From contig OX463813.1 of the NCBI GenBank assembly GCA_949825045.1, positions 25,340,001 to 25,404,000 of the forward strand: a stretch of DNA of 64,000 nt, read 5' to 3'. The notes below the pieces were generated by a model. It saw only the letters and a program-made list of their open reading frames with translations. It did no database searches and was not told the DNA's origin. Positions 44,220 through 54,248 of the stretch are shown here, in pieces. A program made the translations under genes and the position numbers. Each line of letters starts with the position of its first letter. The first letter of the stretch is position 1. The DNA is from Argyresthia goedartella (taxonomy: Eukaryota > Arthropoda > Insecta > Lepidoptera > Argyresthiidae).

Positions 44220-44747
44220 ACTCTACCAACGCCCAGAGATGGAAACTGCCTGTTCCATGCAATTGCAGACCAAATCAACCATCTGTTTGGAGCGACATTC
44301 AACCATACCCACATCAGAAGCGACTTAGCTAGATACGTGGAAGCTAACAGCAATTATCCACGCATCAAACATTCGATCGACGCACCAAATGCAGAAGCTT
44401 TCACTGAGTACATAAAAAATCTCCACATACAGGGCACGTGGGGCGGTGAAGAAATTATCATAGCAGCCGCGGAGTTCTACGTAATAAGTGTAGCGATCCA
44501 TCAACAAAATGGCCCATCAATCGTATATAGCCCCCAACAAGAATATAACTCAGTCGGAACTATCAACTTGACCTTTTCCGACAGCCACTACGACAGCGCA
44601 TACATAATAGAGCCCCAAAACGTAATCAACAACCTATCAACAACCAGTCAAATCTACATCGCAGCATCTCACTTTTCCCATACCAAAATACAGCGCGACT
44701 ACCAAAGTACCCTCAAGTTCCACCCGCCCCAAAAACAGATAATATAA
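44220..44747 (+). pseudogene. OTU-like cysteine protease module 1
   Basis: In one frame from 44220 the sequence reads 'LPTPRDGNCLFHAIADQIN', with the OTU nucleophile Cys (TGC at 44247-44249) in the signature DGNCLF, through 'THIRSDLARYVEANS', 'IQGTWGGEEIIIAAAEFY' and 'SVAIHQQN' to 'SHYDSAYI', where His is the expected catalytic base. The spacing fits a whole OTU domain of about 130-150 residues. OTU proteases cleave ubiquitin or similar tags from proteins. A stop (44217-44219) precedes the domain, so the start of the original ORF is broken. After HYD the frame goes on to 44747. The likely original role is in the first ORF of the retroelement. Confidence 0.75.
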
Positions 44748-45640
44748 TAGCGGTAAATCTAAACACCTTCCCCCGGCCTACCCAAAATGCACAACTCAAG
44801 ATAAGATGACCATGACTTTGATACTTACCGTACCGACACATACACTCACACGCCACAAACACATGCATCCCCCTCCGCCGGGTCAGATACAACCGGGTAT
44901 TAATCTTTAGGGCCTTGTTCACGGACTGAACCTCGACCCGAGTCACGGACCTAACTAATATGCACTAATGAAGTGAATTGAAGTAGGTGATATCAGTGCA
45001 ATGAGTCTCACTAGCTGAGCAACAACCTGGTGAGATCGCTGCGATTATGATAGCCCTAACTCAGATCAAAAGGCAAAACGAACTCTATATCTGGCAGATA
45101 ACCCCTTCGTAATGCTAAATACCATTTCATAAACAGATACCACGCTCGCTTCAAATTACTACGCCAACTCCAAACTATTCCACAGGCACAGTGCCGTACT
45201 AGTAGGTAGGAGATAGGTATACCTAAATACAAAACTAAGCAGGAACCTACCCAATAACAGTAAAACAAAACATAACCATTTCTAACTTTATCCGGTCCGA
45301 CAAGCCCACAAAAATAAAACAATAATGCAAGCCCGTCTACTAGATAACTGCATACTCTGAGAAATAGCGAGAAACAGCCAACAATTGCACATCATAAAAG
45401 GATCATTTCACCATCTTCCAGAAAACAGGCAATTAACAAAAGACTTCCACTGATGAACAATAACAACAATAAAATCGGAGACTTTTTGTCCTAAGCGGCT
45501 CTCTACCGAGAATAAGGGCGCACGAAGATACGCACAAACTTTGACAATCGCAACCCGTACGATCTGTTAATCGTAGACAAAGGTAGTTCAAATAAATCAC
45601 GCTATGTCTTTCTTTCAACAATATCCCAAGAAGATAACCT
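44748..45640 (+). other. Spacer between the two OTU modules
   Basis: At 45025-45048 'acaacctggtgagatcgctgc' repeats the 'ccaacctggtgagatc' block at 43890-43910 that precedes module 1, so a larger unit including the leader of the OTU frame seems to be duplicated. No other coding signal was recognised. Minus frames in this stretch are shadows. Confidence 0.5.
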
Positions 45641-45644
45641 AATG

Positions 45645-46055
45645 GAAGCCTTACCAACGCTGAGATGGTAACTGCCTATTCACCGCAATTGCTGACCAAA
45701 TTAATCACCTATGTCAATTAACATGCAACCACACTCACATTCGTAAGGACCTAGTTAAATATGTAGAAGAAAACGGCGATGAACAGAACAAAGCTCGCAA
45801 TCACTGAGCCTGAAATCCTTAACAACTCACCACTGAAAATCTACGCAATTACGGTACTTGGGCTGGAGAGGAGATTATAATACCAGCTGCCGAATACTTT
45901 CTACTTAACGCAACAATCCACCAGCAAAATACACCATCGCTCACATTCACGCCCAAGAATCCAGCGGATGCAGTGAAATCTATCAACCTCAACGTCACAG
46001 GACACCACTACGACAGCGTTTACTTGCTTGAATCGCCAAATTTACCCACGGATCA
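45645..46055 (+). pseudogene. OTU-like cysteine protease module 2
   Basis: Around 45664 the codons GAT GGT AAC TGC (Cys at 45673-45675) give DGNCLF again, followed by 'TAIADQINHL', 'THIRKDLVKYVEENGDE', a disturbed stretch with a stop, then 'YGTWAGEEIIIPAAEYFLL', 'ATIHQQNTPS' and 'GHHYDSVYLLES' with the catalytic-type His. It is clearly homologous to module 1 but diverged, so the duplication is old or the two copies were separate domains of one protein. Frameshifts near 45662 and 45800 make it non-functional. The frame continues into the endonuclease part. Confidence 0.75.
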
Positions 46056-46575
46056 AGCAACCGATAACCAAACTGATAACACCATACTTTCGCCGATACT
46101 TAATGCAACACCCATGACCTCCTCAGGGTCAACCATAACATCAACAGAAGACATCCCAGACAACACCGGATATACGATGATACAAAACGGCCCCATATTT
46201 AAACCACAAGTCACATGCGAGCGTATGCGCATTGCTACTTGGAAGGTTAGAGGATGCGCCGAAATAACTAAAAGACTCAACATTGACGCGGAATTGACTA
46301 ACAAAAACATACACATAGCCTATATACAGGAAACAAACATGATACATATGTCAAAACACTATCTTTGGTATCTGTATGCTCGCATCGGACAAGACGCTAT
46401 AAAGAAATACAGGAAAAAGGGAATTATAGGAACAAACCTCCTTCACAATATTGCACACAAATATTTTAAAAGTTACATCAAAAGAAAATGCATGTACAAG
46501 GGCGAGCTTATCTCTGAAAAGAGATTTCTTCCAGCAAAACAAGGCATTACAGGAATTGCTACCATAAAAGGGTAG
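46056..46575 (+). pseudogene. Retroelement AP-endonuclease start (degraded)
   Basis: In the frame of OTU module 2, 46222-46344 reads 'RMRIATWKVRGCAEITKRL' and then 'NKNIHIAYIQETNM'. This is the beginning of an AP-endonuclease as in RTE-like elements ('RIATWNVRG..IQETK'). The Asn expected in 'TWNVRG' is Lys here, while the Glu in 'QET' is kept. Shortly after, similarity is lost ('YLWYLYARIGQDAI'), apparently through a deletion, and the frame ends at 46575. The fusion of an OTU frame to an endonuclease frame without a stop between them is notable. Confidence 0.65.
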
Positions 46576-46689
46576 GCAGTGCACGATAATTACTATAACT
46601 AAAATGCCTGGGAATAAATTAAAATATCTGTAAAATACAGATAGCAAATACGAAATAATTACCGATATATACATAAACCTTACATATAA

Positions 46690-46975
46690 TAAAATAAATA
46701 CAATAACTTTTACGAAAGAGACATGTAGAGCTCTTTTATATGTTTCTTAAAAGAAAAAAGAGTCGGACTGTCTCTTATAGTGCAAAGAGGTGCGTTCCAG
46801 AGTCGGACCGCCCGCAGCCTGAAGGAGCGTTTATACGCAGCGCTGCTATGCCGCGGAGTAGCTAAAAGTGAATAATTAAATATCATCGGAGAACTGCTCA
46901 TGGCAAACTTAAAAGTAGAAAGACGAAAATTCTTATAAGAGACCCCATAAACAACCAGTGAATTGGACGTAGTTC
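46690..46975 (-). pseudogene. Intruding LINE fragment, RT C-terminus
   Basis: On the minus strand 46970-46719 encodes '..SYKNFRLSTFKFAM', 'SAAYKRSFRLRAVRLWNAPL' and 'FSFKKHIKELY', the very C-terminal region of a Jockey/CR1-type RT ('..RSFRVRAVRLWNSLP..SFKRRLK'). It lies in the opposite orientation to the surrounding RTE-like element, between its endonuclease and RT remnants, and so is a separate insertion or a product of rearrangement. Confidence 0.65.
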
Positions 46976-47600
46976 CACTACGAACCGTAAACGAAATCAA
47001 ATATCTCGGCACATATATTACGGCAGGACATAGGACACAATAAAAAAGAGGTGCCGGCAAGCCATATGCAATTCCAAGGCCCTAATGCATTTTATAAAGA
47101 AATCCAACATAGACTGAAATATAGTGCGCCTGATTTACAAAATGGTCATTGCACTGTTTATAAAATACGGACAAAAAGCGGCAACCCTCACTAAAGCAAA
47201 CAGTTGACAGTCAGTATATGAACGCCTGATCCTCAGAGACATGTTTGAGAACGCCAGAAGCTATCCAAGATACCACAAAATTCATGACTGACTACAGGGC
47301 AAAACGATAACCAAACGAATCAAAAACCACCGGATATGTTACTATACATATTCTGCGACGCCCACAACAGCACTTACTACACGCTCCATTCAAATACGAA
47401 GCAAGGAAGAAGAAAGCCGGCCGACTTATATACACCTGGAAAGATTTCCTTAAGCATGACATCAAACATCAAACACAGTTACTGGACAGAATCATCACAC
47501 AACAGGGACGATGTCAGACAGCAAAAGCGAAACTGGGAACTTACCGGATAACCCAAACGAACACGACTCAGGAAACTCAACTATTAACAATAACTGAACA
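46976..47600 (+). pseudogene. RTE-like RT C-terminal region (multi-frame)
   Basis: Across shifting frames the order is 'NEIKYLGTYITAG', 'RQAICNSKALMHFIKKS', 'RLIYKMVIAPFIKYGQKAATL', 'YERLILRDMFENARS', 'YYTHILRRPQQHLLHAPFKY' and 'AGRLIYTWKDFLKHDI'. This is the connection and C-terminal part of an RTE/RTEX/Proto2-like RT. Numerous frameshifts and stops show long decay. Upstream palm motifs with the catalytic aspartates are missing. Confidence 0.6.
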
Positions 47601-47842
47601 TAGAAGGAAAACAAGAACTTGAAGAAAAAAACAGCTGCTCTCCAAATCCCACATCCTCCCCATTCCACATATCCTATATTGGCTTCAGGCTGAAGAGTCG
47701 GTCGATTGAATTCACTATCCTTCCCTTCCTACAGAGCAGGTCATTCCGCCCCCCCTCAAAACTTGTGCCCTCTGGTATGCCGGCCGAAAGACCGGAACAG
47801 GTTTAGAACCCTGGCTGGAGAAGCACCATTCATTCATTCATT

Positions 47843-47867
47843 CATTTATTTTTTATTAAAAGATAGC
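47843..47867. repeat. 25-bp target-site duplication, right
   Basis: Exact copy of 43439-43463, directly after the CATT-repeat tail. Confidence 0.85.
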
Positions 47868-48514
47868 AATCTTTCTATTTACCGATGAACGAACAAAACA
47901 AGATGGCCATAAAAATGATCACTTCTTTGGGGAATCCTTTTAATTATTAATTTATAGAAATGTGAAAATATAAATGTATAACTCACTGTTTGTTGCTGTA
48001 GCAGCAACTGTAATACACGTTCTATGTACATTTCAACTCTACCTAATACGGTTCACCAATAGAGCCCGCTTACGGACGGTCGGACGGACAGACGGACAGC
48101 GGAGAGTTGGTGATAGGGTGGCACAGTTGAGCCCAGCTATAACCAGTTGTACAATAAACCATTACACTATTTTACAAACGTCAATTGTTTAATTCTATTG
48201 CAATATTTAGCCCTGCCCTCATAGAACATCGAGTTATATCCTTATGTATCACTTGATATTAATCTGGATCTAGAGATGAACCAGTTCTGAAGGGCGGTGG
48301 GGGTCTTAGGGATGAGAGGGTAGCGGGGGGCAAGCGAGCTCTCACCTCTCTCTCACATCCATTTATGCATCCTTTTTGTACCCATGTGCTGCTACCCCCT
48401 AATGGGGCCTCTACGTCTCGCTGAAGTTCAGACAGACGGACAGCGGAGGCTTTGTAATAGGTACCCTACAATTTAATCTTAATTTCAGTCAGTGTTTGTT
48501 TGCCTTTGCCATAC
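47868..48514. other. Host flank, no gene recognised
   Basis: If the exon at 43192 is real, this would be the continuation of its 3' UTR or downstream DNA. 'cggacggtcggacggacagacggacagcggag' (in short words, 48075-48105) and a second 'cagacagacggacagcggagg' at about 48428 belong to a common moth repeat end. Confidence 0.4.
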
Positions 48515-48690
48515 TACATAAAAATTGATAAAAATTAAACTAAGCTATTTTGTTAAAAAGATTTTCAAGGAGAGTTTACGAATACATAAAGTCCACATTT
48601 GAATGTAGTTCCGCAACGAAATTAGATAGCATTTCAGAAAAAAATAAAACAATTCAGAGGTCTTTTCTTAATTACATTGTATCGAGAATA
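48515..48690. repeat. 2.4-kb repeat, partial copy 3
   Basis: Matches 1253-1440 in order: 'aaactaagctattttgtta', 'gattttcaaggagagttta', 'gaatacataaagtccacat' and 'tgtatcgagaa'. It is more diverged than copies 1 and 2 and covers only this internal part, in the same orientation. Confidence 0.65.
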
Positions 48691-49721
48691 ACTTTTGGCG
48701 ATTCCTTACTGAGTACATAATAAGCAATATTTTTCATTGCACTTGTCAAAGATCTTATAGCATTTAAGCCGTCAAAATTTAACCCATTCGCTGAATAAAT
48801 GATGTAATGTGTCATTCGAATTATAATTAATAATATTAGGTTTTTTAAGATATTTGATTTTATTTCTGTAAATAAGTTATTCAATTTCTTCCGGTTTCAA
48901 TGAGCAAAGACTTTCGTTAACCTGAGTACATACTAACATTCAATACTTACATTCTACATTCAAACAACTCTTTTTCAATGTTTCGATACATACGTCCTTG
49001 AATGCAGTATTTAATATTTTATTATTTAAAATTAAAAAGTTATGCTCGTACAAAAGATTGTCGTTTTACTTTTTTCCCGTGTACAATGCCACGGAACCCT
49101 TCGTGTGCGGGTCCGACGACCTACTCGCACTTGACTGGTTTTATTTGGATATTTCGTCTGTTCCCTTTGCGTTTTCCATTTTTTCTCTCCGTAACAACCT
49201 TCCTGAGACTAGAATGAATAGTTTAAAAAAGTGCGTACAATCGGTTCAGCCGTTTGCGAGATTTGAGCTTCCCAACATATTTTGATATTAATTTTGATTT
49301 ATTGTAGATGGCTGCTAATTGTGGGGGAAACTGTAGACCTGTCATCCTGAATGAAAACAAAGAGCGAGGCAAAGTGTTGACGAACTTATATCTAGATTAT
49401 CGTTAGATTAGATGTTGGAGATCCATTCGGACCAAGTAACTAAGTGATCCGTGAGAATAATTGCGAAAAGTGCTTAAAACGGAAGAAATACAGCGGAAGA
49501 CCTTATCAAGACTGAGAAGATAACCTCTGCCGGTGAGTGGATAAACCGATCTATCATCTGCGAGCCGTCGTTCCCCGAATATCCTGGATGTCATCATCAC
49601 GTCGACCACATAATTATAACTACCTATAACACTGCACAGCACCGTTACGCATTTCAAACTCGAAGAAACTGCAATTTTTTTTTTACTTTTTACCAATCAC
49701 CACCTAAATATGTGCAAATTT
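48691..49721. other. AT-rich non-coding DNA with a transposon-end motif
   Basis: At about 49085-49145 'gccacggaacccttcgtgtg' and 'actcgcacttgactggtttt' form the motif found (complementary, shorter) at the left end of the 2.4-kb repeats. No gene is supported. Confidence 0.45.
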
Positions 49722-49805
49722 TTTTTTTTCCGTCTTTATCCCTAAGGAAAGGCAATAGCAATCAAAGTAGTACAGCCATGTCTTCAGTGTTTACATCTTC
49801 TTATT

Positions 49806-50110
49806 CCGTTTCCGAGGTTTCGAAAGGCCGAAGCCAGGTCTTCCGTATTTCTTGTTTTTAAGGCCAAAGCCGAGTCTTCCGTAGTTTTGTTTTTTAAGGC
49901 CGAAGCCAGGTCTTCCGTATATCTTGTTTTTAAGGCCGAAGCCAAGTCTTCCGTAGTTTTGATTTTTCAGGCCGAAGCCAGGTCTTCCGTAGTTTTGTTT
50001 TTTAAGGCCGAAGCCAGGTCTTCCGTTTTTCATGTTTTTAACCAAGTCTTGCGTGTTTTTGTTTCAGCCGAAGCCAAGTCTTTTTGTTTGTTTTATAAGG
50101 TCGAAGCCAC
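49806..50110 (-). repeat. 36-bp minisatellite in the LINE 3' region
   Basis: About seven to eight units, each with 'aaggccgaagccaggtcttccg' in two words plus a T-rich half. The first six are regular at 36 bp, the last are shortened. Because 36 is divisible by 3, the minus strand encodes a regular 12-residue repeat of the type YGRPGFGLKNQN. Confidence 0.9.
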
Positions 50111-50191
50111 GTCACATTTAAGGAGTCATGTCCGTGTAATATATCTCTTAGTACGTGTATTGTTCCAAGTCCGATACATATTTTTACCACT

Positions 50192-51060
50192 CTAAATATC
50201 TTCAATAGTAGAGCAGATATAATCGTAAATATATTGATAATTTTCAAAATTCTTCAATAAGTCAACAGTGGTACGCGGGATATCTTCTGGTTTGTAGATG
50301 AGCAACAGTTTATCAATAAAGGCAAGGCGTTGTATAATATGGGCGGGGCAATCGAAAAATATATGATCCAGTGTTTGATTAGCGGCATTACAGATATTAC
50401 AAATTGGCGAAGAAATAATTTGCATACGGTGAAGATGTGATCCGAAGCGACAGTGACCAAATCTGAGACGTGTCATTATAACATAGAATTTCCTGCTTTT
50501 CCACATGTTTGACTTAGAGAACCAGGCACGTCCAATCCTTCCACTAACGGATCCGTACCAGGAACCTTTAACTGCAAGAGTTTGTTGCCAATAACTAAAC
50601 CATTCTTGTTTCAAATTCTGTTTGAGTTTGGTAATGAAATCAGAGTTTGGCACAGGTACAGTAGACTCAGGAGCATTACTTTCAACGATCGCCTTGGCCA
50701 GGAAGTCGGCATTTTCGTTTCCTGTCACTCCGACATGAGATGGAGTCCACATAAAGATAATATGTACATTTAATTTATGAAGTTGGGAGTAGCGATTCTT
50801 GATATCGTAAATAATATAATTGGTGTTGCAGTCTAGTTTGTTTGATTGAAGAGCTTTTAGAGTACTCATACTGTCAGATATTATGACCCACTTGTTTTCC
50901 GGGGAAGCAGCTGGGTGTTCCGAAATATAAGTTAATGCTTCCGATATAGCAAGTGCTTCTGCTGAAAAGATACTCATTTCTTGTGGCAATTTCACTCCGA
51001 ATCCATTTTTATTGTGCGGTAGGTATATAGCTGCGGCAACGCCGTTATCAGTTTTTGAAC
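50192..51060 (-). pseudogene. I-like LINE RNase H and C-terminal region
   Basis: The frame continues through 'SKTDNGVAAAIYLPHNKNG' from 51060 downward. RNase H residues are visible: Glu in 'FSAEALAISEAL', Asp in 'IISDSMSTLKAL', and His/Asp in 'TPSHVGVTGNENADFLA'; the first Asp ('IYTDGS') lies on the other side of the nested insertion at 52312-52335. A Cys/His stretch 'CNICNAANQTLDHIFFDC' follows, as at the C-terminus of many LINE proteins. It would remove the RNA strand during target-primed synthesis. The frame is intact here but severed by the insertion. Confidence 0.85.
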
Positions 51061-51462
51061 TATACTTACTATCTTACTCTATACTTACTTCATGCACAAA
51101 TAACCAAGAACTGAACGAAAACCTTCACACAATATTAAATAAAATCATAAACTGGCTAGAAGAACATAACCTTCAAATAAATTAAAAAAAAACAAAGTTA
51201 ATACCTTTTTATCCTTCTCAAAAAACCTATAGATATAAATTTTCAATTTAATGACATTAAGCTTGATTCAATAAATAATTTTTCGCTACTTGGACTTAAT
51301 ATCGACACAAATATAAATTGGAAAAAACACATTGAATAATTAAATTCAAAATTATCAAAATTTGTTTACGCTTTCCGTGAAATAAAGAGGTCTACCGACC
51401 AGAAAACTGCTCTAGTTACTTATTACGCCTATGCGTATGCGTGGCTAAGTTACGGAATAATA

Positions 51463-51894
51463 TTGTGGGGAAATAGTACAAATGTCTCAAGTGTGTTTAC
51501 CCTACAAAAAAGGCTTATCCGAATATTAGCAAATATAAAACCGACCGATAGTTGCAAACCATATTTTGGGGAACTCAACATATTAACACTAACCTGTATG
51601 TACATCCTAGAAACCTGTAAGTTCGTTCGCAAACACCCTGAGTTCTATAAAACCCGTCAAGAGAAAATGCAGACCAACCGAAATTTAAGACCCAGGAAAG
51701 GACTGGCACAGCTCTCCTCCAATTCAAAACTTCACTCATCTGGCCCACTAAGCATGTCGATAAAAATCTATAGTAATTTACCTGAATATATATTAAATGA
51801 AACTAAAGAGAACAAATTCACAAAATCACTTAAGCAATTGCTGATTAAAAAGCGCTATTACAATATTAACGAGTTCCTAAATGATAAACAATAA
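51463..51894 (+). pseudogene. RT C-terminal region of the nested LINE
   Basis: The 143 codons contain 'VFTLQKRLIRILANI', 'YGILLWG' just upstream (from 51445) and end 'KSLKQLLIKKRYYNINEFLND', matching the C-terminus of the elements at 3520 and 21095-21370 ('KKGYYNVQDYLND'). No catalytic RT motif is present because of 5' truncation and a stop near 51182. Confidence 0.75.
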
Positions 51895-51899
51895 CCAAT

Positions 51900-52180
51900 A
51901 AAATAAGAATAAAATAAAATATAATAAACTACTATAATATATTTTTTTTTTATAAAATATTAAATAATATTTTAATAGAATTTTAATTAATAACAAACTA
52001 AACCTAACAATTATATAATAATTCAGCAGTTAATAATTTCTTATGTTTCTCATACTTAAAAAATAAAAATAAAAAATAATAATAATAATAATAATAATAT
52101 ATAATATATATAATATAATATAATAATGTAATAAGTATAGTAAATAATAAAATATAATAAAAAAATAATATTTAACCATC
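51900..52180. repeat. AT-rich 3' UTR with (AAT)n
   Basis: An AT-only stretch with about eight AAT units near 52077-52100, part of the nested LINE's 3' UTR. Confidence 0.6.
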
Positions 52181-52311
52181 ACAAATGTTAGTTGTAAGCT
52201 AGTTATTAAGACATTGTAGTGCCCTTACAGGGTTCATTGTTGGATAAAATTTTGTTAAAATGTACCACAATGACACAATAAATATATGAATGAATGAATT
52301 AATGAATGAAC

Positions 52312-53946
52312 CATCAGTGTATATTTGAGTAAAATCAATATATCTTGCCAGTTGTTCACAGATTTCATGTTTATTCTTTTTCTCGGGATCAATATGAAAT
52401 ACCATTGAAGTGAATTTACTATCAAAATCGTCTGAGTAGCATGCCCAATGATCTTGGCTTCTATGTATATTAGACTGCTGATTAAAGTCAACCATATAGG
52501 AAAAATCATGAAGAATGTAGGGAGTTTTGGAGGAAGAGGCCAAAGCCTGATTATTTCTGTAAAATTGTACCAAATTTTTAAACAAAGGATGGGGCTCAAT
52601 GGCTAACATTTTTAAGATAAACCTGTATTTTAGGTACTTGAAGCGAAGATTCAACGGTGGAATATTACATTCCACTTGAAGGGAATTAATGGGCGTGGTT
52701 TTCATAGCACCAGTAATAAGTCTTAAATTGTTATTTTGAATTACTTCCAATTTTCTTACAAGTTGATCATTAGCTGCAAAGCAAATAAAGCCATATTCAA
52801 AATGACTCCGAACTATGGCCTTATACAAAGTTATTAATACTTTCGGATCTGAACCCCAGTAAGTTTTAGTACGAGACTTCAATATGTTATAACCCCTATT
52901 TGCAGAGAATATAATCTTATCAACATATTTCTTCCACGAGCAGTTACCCGTAAAATAACTCCCAAAAACTTGATCTCCGATGCAAACATTAAAGGAGTGT
53001 TATTAAAATAAATTTTAAACTGAGCTTGTTTGATTTTGTGGAAAATTAACACTTTAGATTTTTCAGGACTGATGTCTAAATTTAAATATTTGAAATAATT
53101 TGAGAACCTAGAAAGCGAATCATTTAGATTTCGCATAACCTCATTTGCATTCATTCCAGAGCTATATATCACCAAATCGTCCGCAAACTGAAGGTTTCGG
53201 ACTTTGGAGCCCAAAATTAGATTAAGTTTATGAATATACAAAGTGAATAAGAGTGGGCTTAAAATCCCACCTTGACAAACTCCCTTAAAAGATGAGCGGG
53301 GACCGAGCAATTGATTGTTAATCTTAACATAAACTTTTCTGTCGTGAAGAAAGGAAAAAATAAAATCAATAAATTTAATAGGAATCCCAATGGAAGCTTA
53401 TTCCCTACACAAAATATGATGATTGACATTATTGAATGCACCAACAACATCAAAAAAGACTCCGGCAAACGACATATTCTTCTTCACAGATTGAAAGATG
53501 TCTAATTGTAATTGAGCTATACTTTCTCTTGACGATCGACCTTTGCGAAACCCAAACTGGTTCATGGGTAGTATATGATTGGATTCAACAAAAAACTCTA
53601 GCCTTTGTTTTAGAACTTGTTCAAAAATTTTACCAACGCAAGATGTAAGTGCTATAGGTCTATATGAGTCAGGGCAATGTTTCTCTTTATTTGGTTTTAA
53701 TATTGGAATAAGACAATCTGATTTCCAATCATCAGGAATTATATTTTGAGACCATAAAGAATTGAACACATTTAAAAGAACTGATTTAGATTTATTAGAA
53801 AGCATTTTTAACATTTTGTAAGGAATCCCGTCAAGGCCAAAAGCTGTATCTCTCCTAGATGAAATAGCAGACTGTAATTCTTGAAAAGAAAATGGTTTTA
53901 CCAGAAATTCGCTATTCTTAGCATGCACATAACTATGTAAATTCAA
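52312..53946 (-). pseudogene. I-like LINE reverse transcriptase, broken
   Basis: From 53946 downward: 'DTAFGLDGIPYKML', 'PDSYRPIALTSCVGKIFEQVL', 'MNQFGFRKGRSS', 'FAGVFFDVVGAFNNV' (first Asp), an in-frame TAA at about 53396-53398, then 'GVCQGGILSPLLFTLYIHKL' and 'LQFADDLVIY' (catalytic FADD). A one-base shift near 52945 breaks 'FLGVIL', and the thumb and C-terminal part continue from 52882 ('KSRTKTYWGSDPKVL') to the start of RNase H ('FTQIYTDGS') at 52312. One stop and one frameshift exclude activity. Confidence 0.85.
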
Positions 53947-54248
53947 GTTAGACTCAACGGTATCAGCGTATATTTTTTAAGGAATTCGAGGACCCAACTT
54001 ATGTTATTGTTTGAGAAACTATGTACGAAAGTTTTATTAATTTTTTTCATGATAGTCCAAATATGCGAAATCGGCGTGGTTCTGTTGAAGGATTCACATA
54101 ATGCAACCCAACTAATTTGTTTTTGCTGCTTTAATGTAAGGTTTTTAAGAGCTTGCTTCTTTTTGAAATTGATGTAATTACATTCAGTTGGATCATTTTT
54201 AAATTGAATATACGCTTCTTTAGAGCACTCTACAACCTGGCTGCATTT

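Larger units (their letters stand above)
43464..47842 (+). mobile_element. RTE-like retroelement with two OTU modules
   Basis: The 4.4-kb element is bounded by a perfect 25-bp direct repeat and ends in an ATTC/CATT microsatellite tail. In order on the plus strand it holds a GC-rich leader, two OTU-protease-like modules, an AP-endonuclease start, an intruding minus-strand LINE fragment, and the C-terminal part of a reverse transcriptase whose '..HILRRPQQHLLHAPFKY..KKKAGRLIYTWKDFL' block is typical of RTE/RTEX/Proto2 elements. The short tail and long target duplication fit that group too. The RT palm is deleted, so the copy is dead. Clade assignment by eye is tentative. Confidence 0.7.
51061..52306 (+). 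mobile_element. Nested CR1-like LINE copy, 5' truncated
   Basis: The copy is in the plus orientation inside the minus-strand I-like element. It carries the end of an RT ('TNNQELNENLHTILNKIINWLEEHNLQIN' in shorter form, then a C-terminal frame at 51463-51894), a 3' UTR and a tail of AATG repeats. TGAAC is present on both sides (51056-51060 and 52307-52311). When the copy is ignored the RNase H reading frame of the host LINE continues without change. A duplicated 'ctatacttact' at the 5' junction may be filler from integration. Confidence 0.88.

Noticed and set aside
49791..50045. FGL-containing repeats as a neuropeptide (allatostatin A-like) precursor
   Set aside because: There is no signal peptide, no Gly for amidation after FGL, and the frame is merely the translation of a 36-bp minisatellite behind a LINE.
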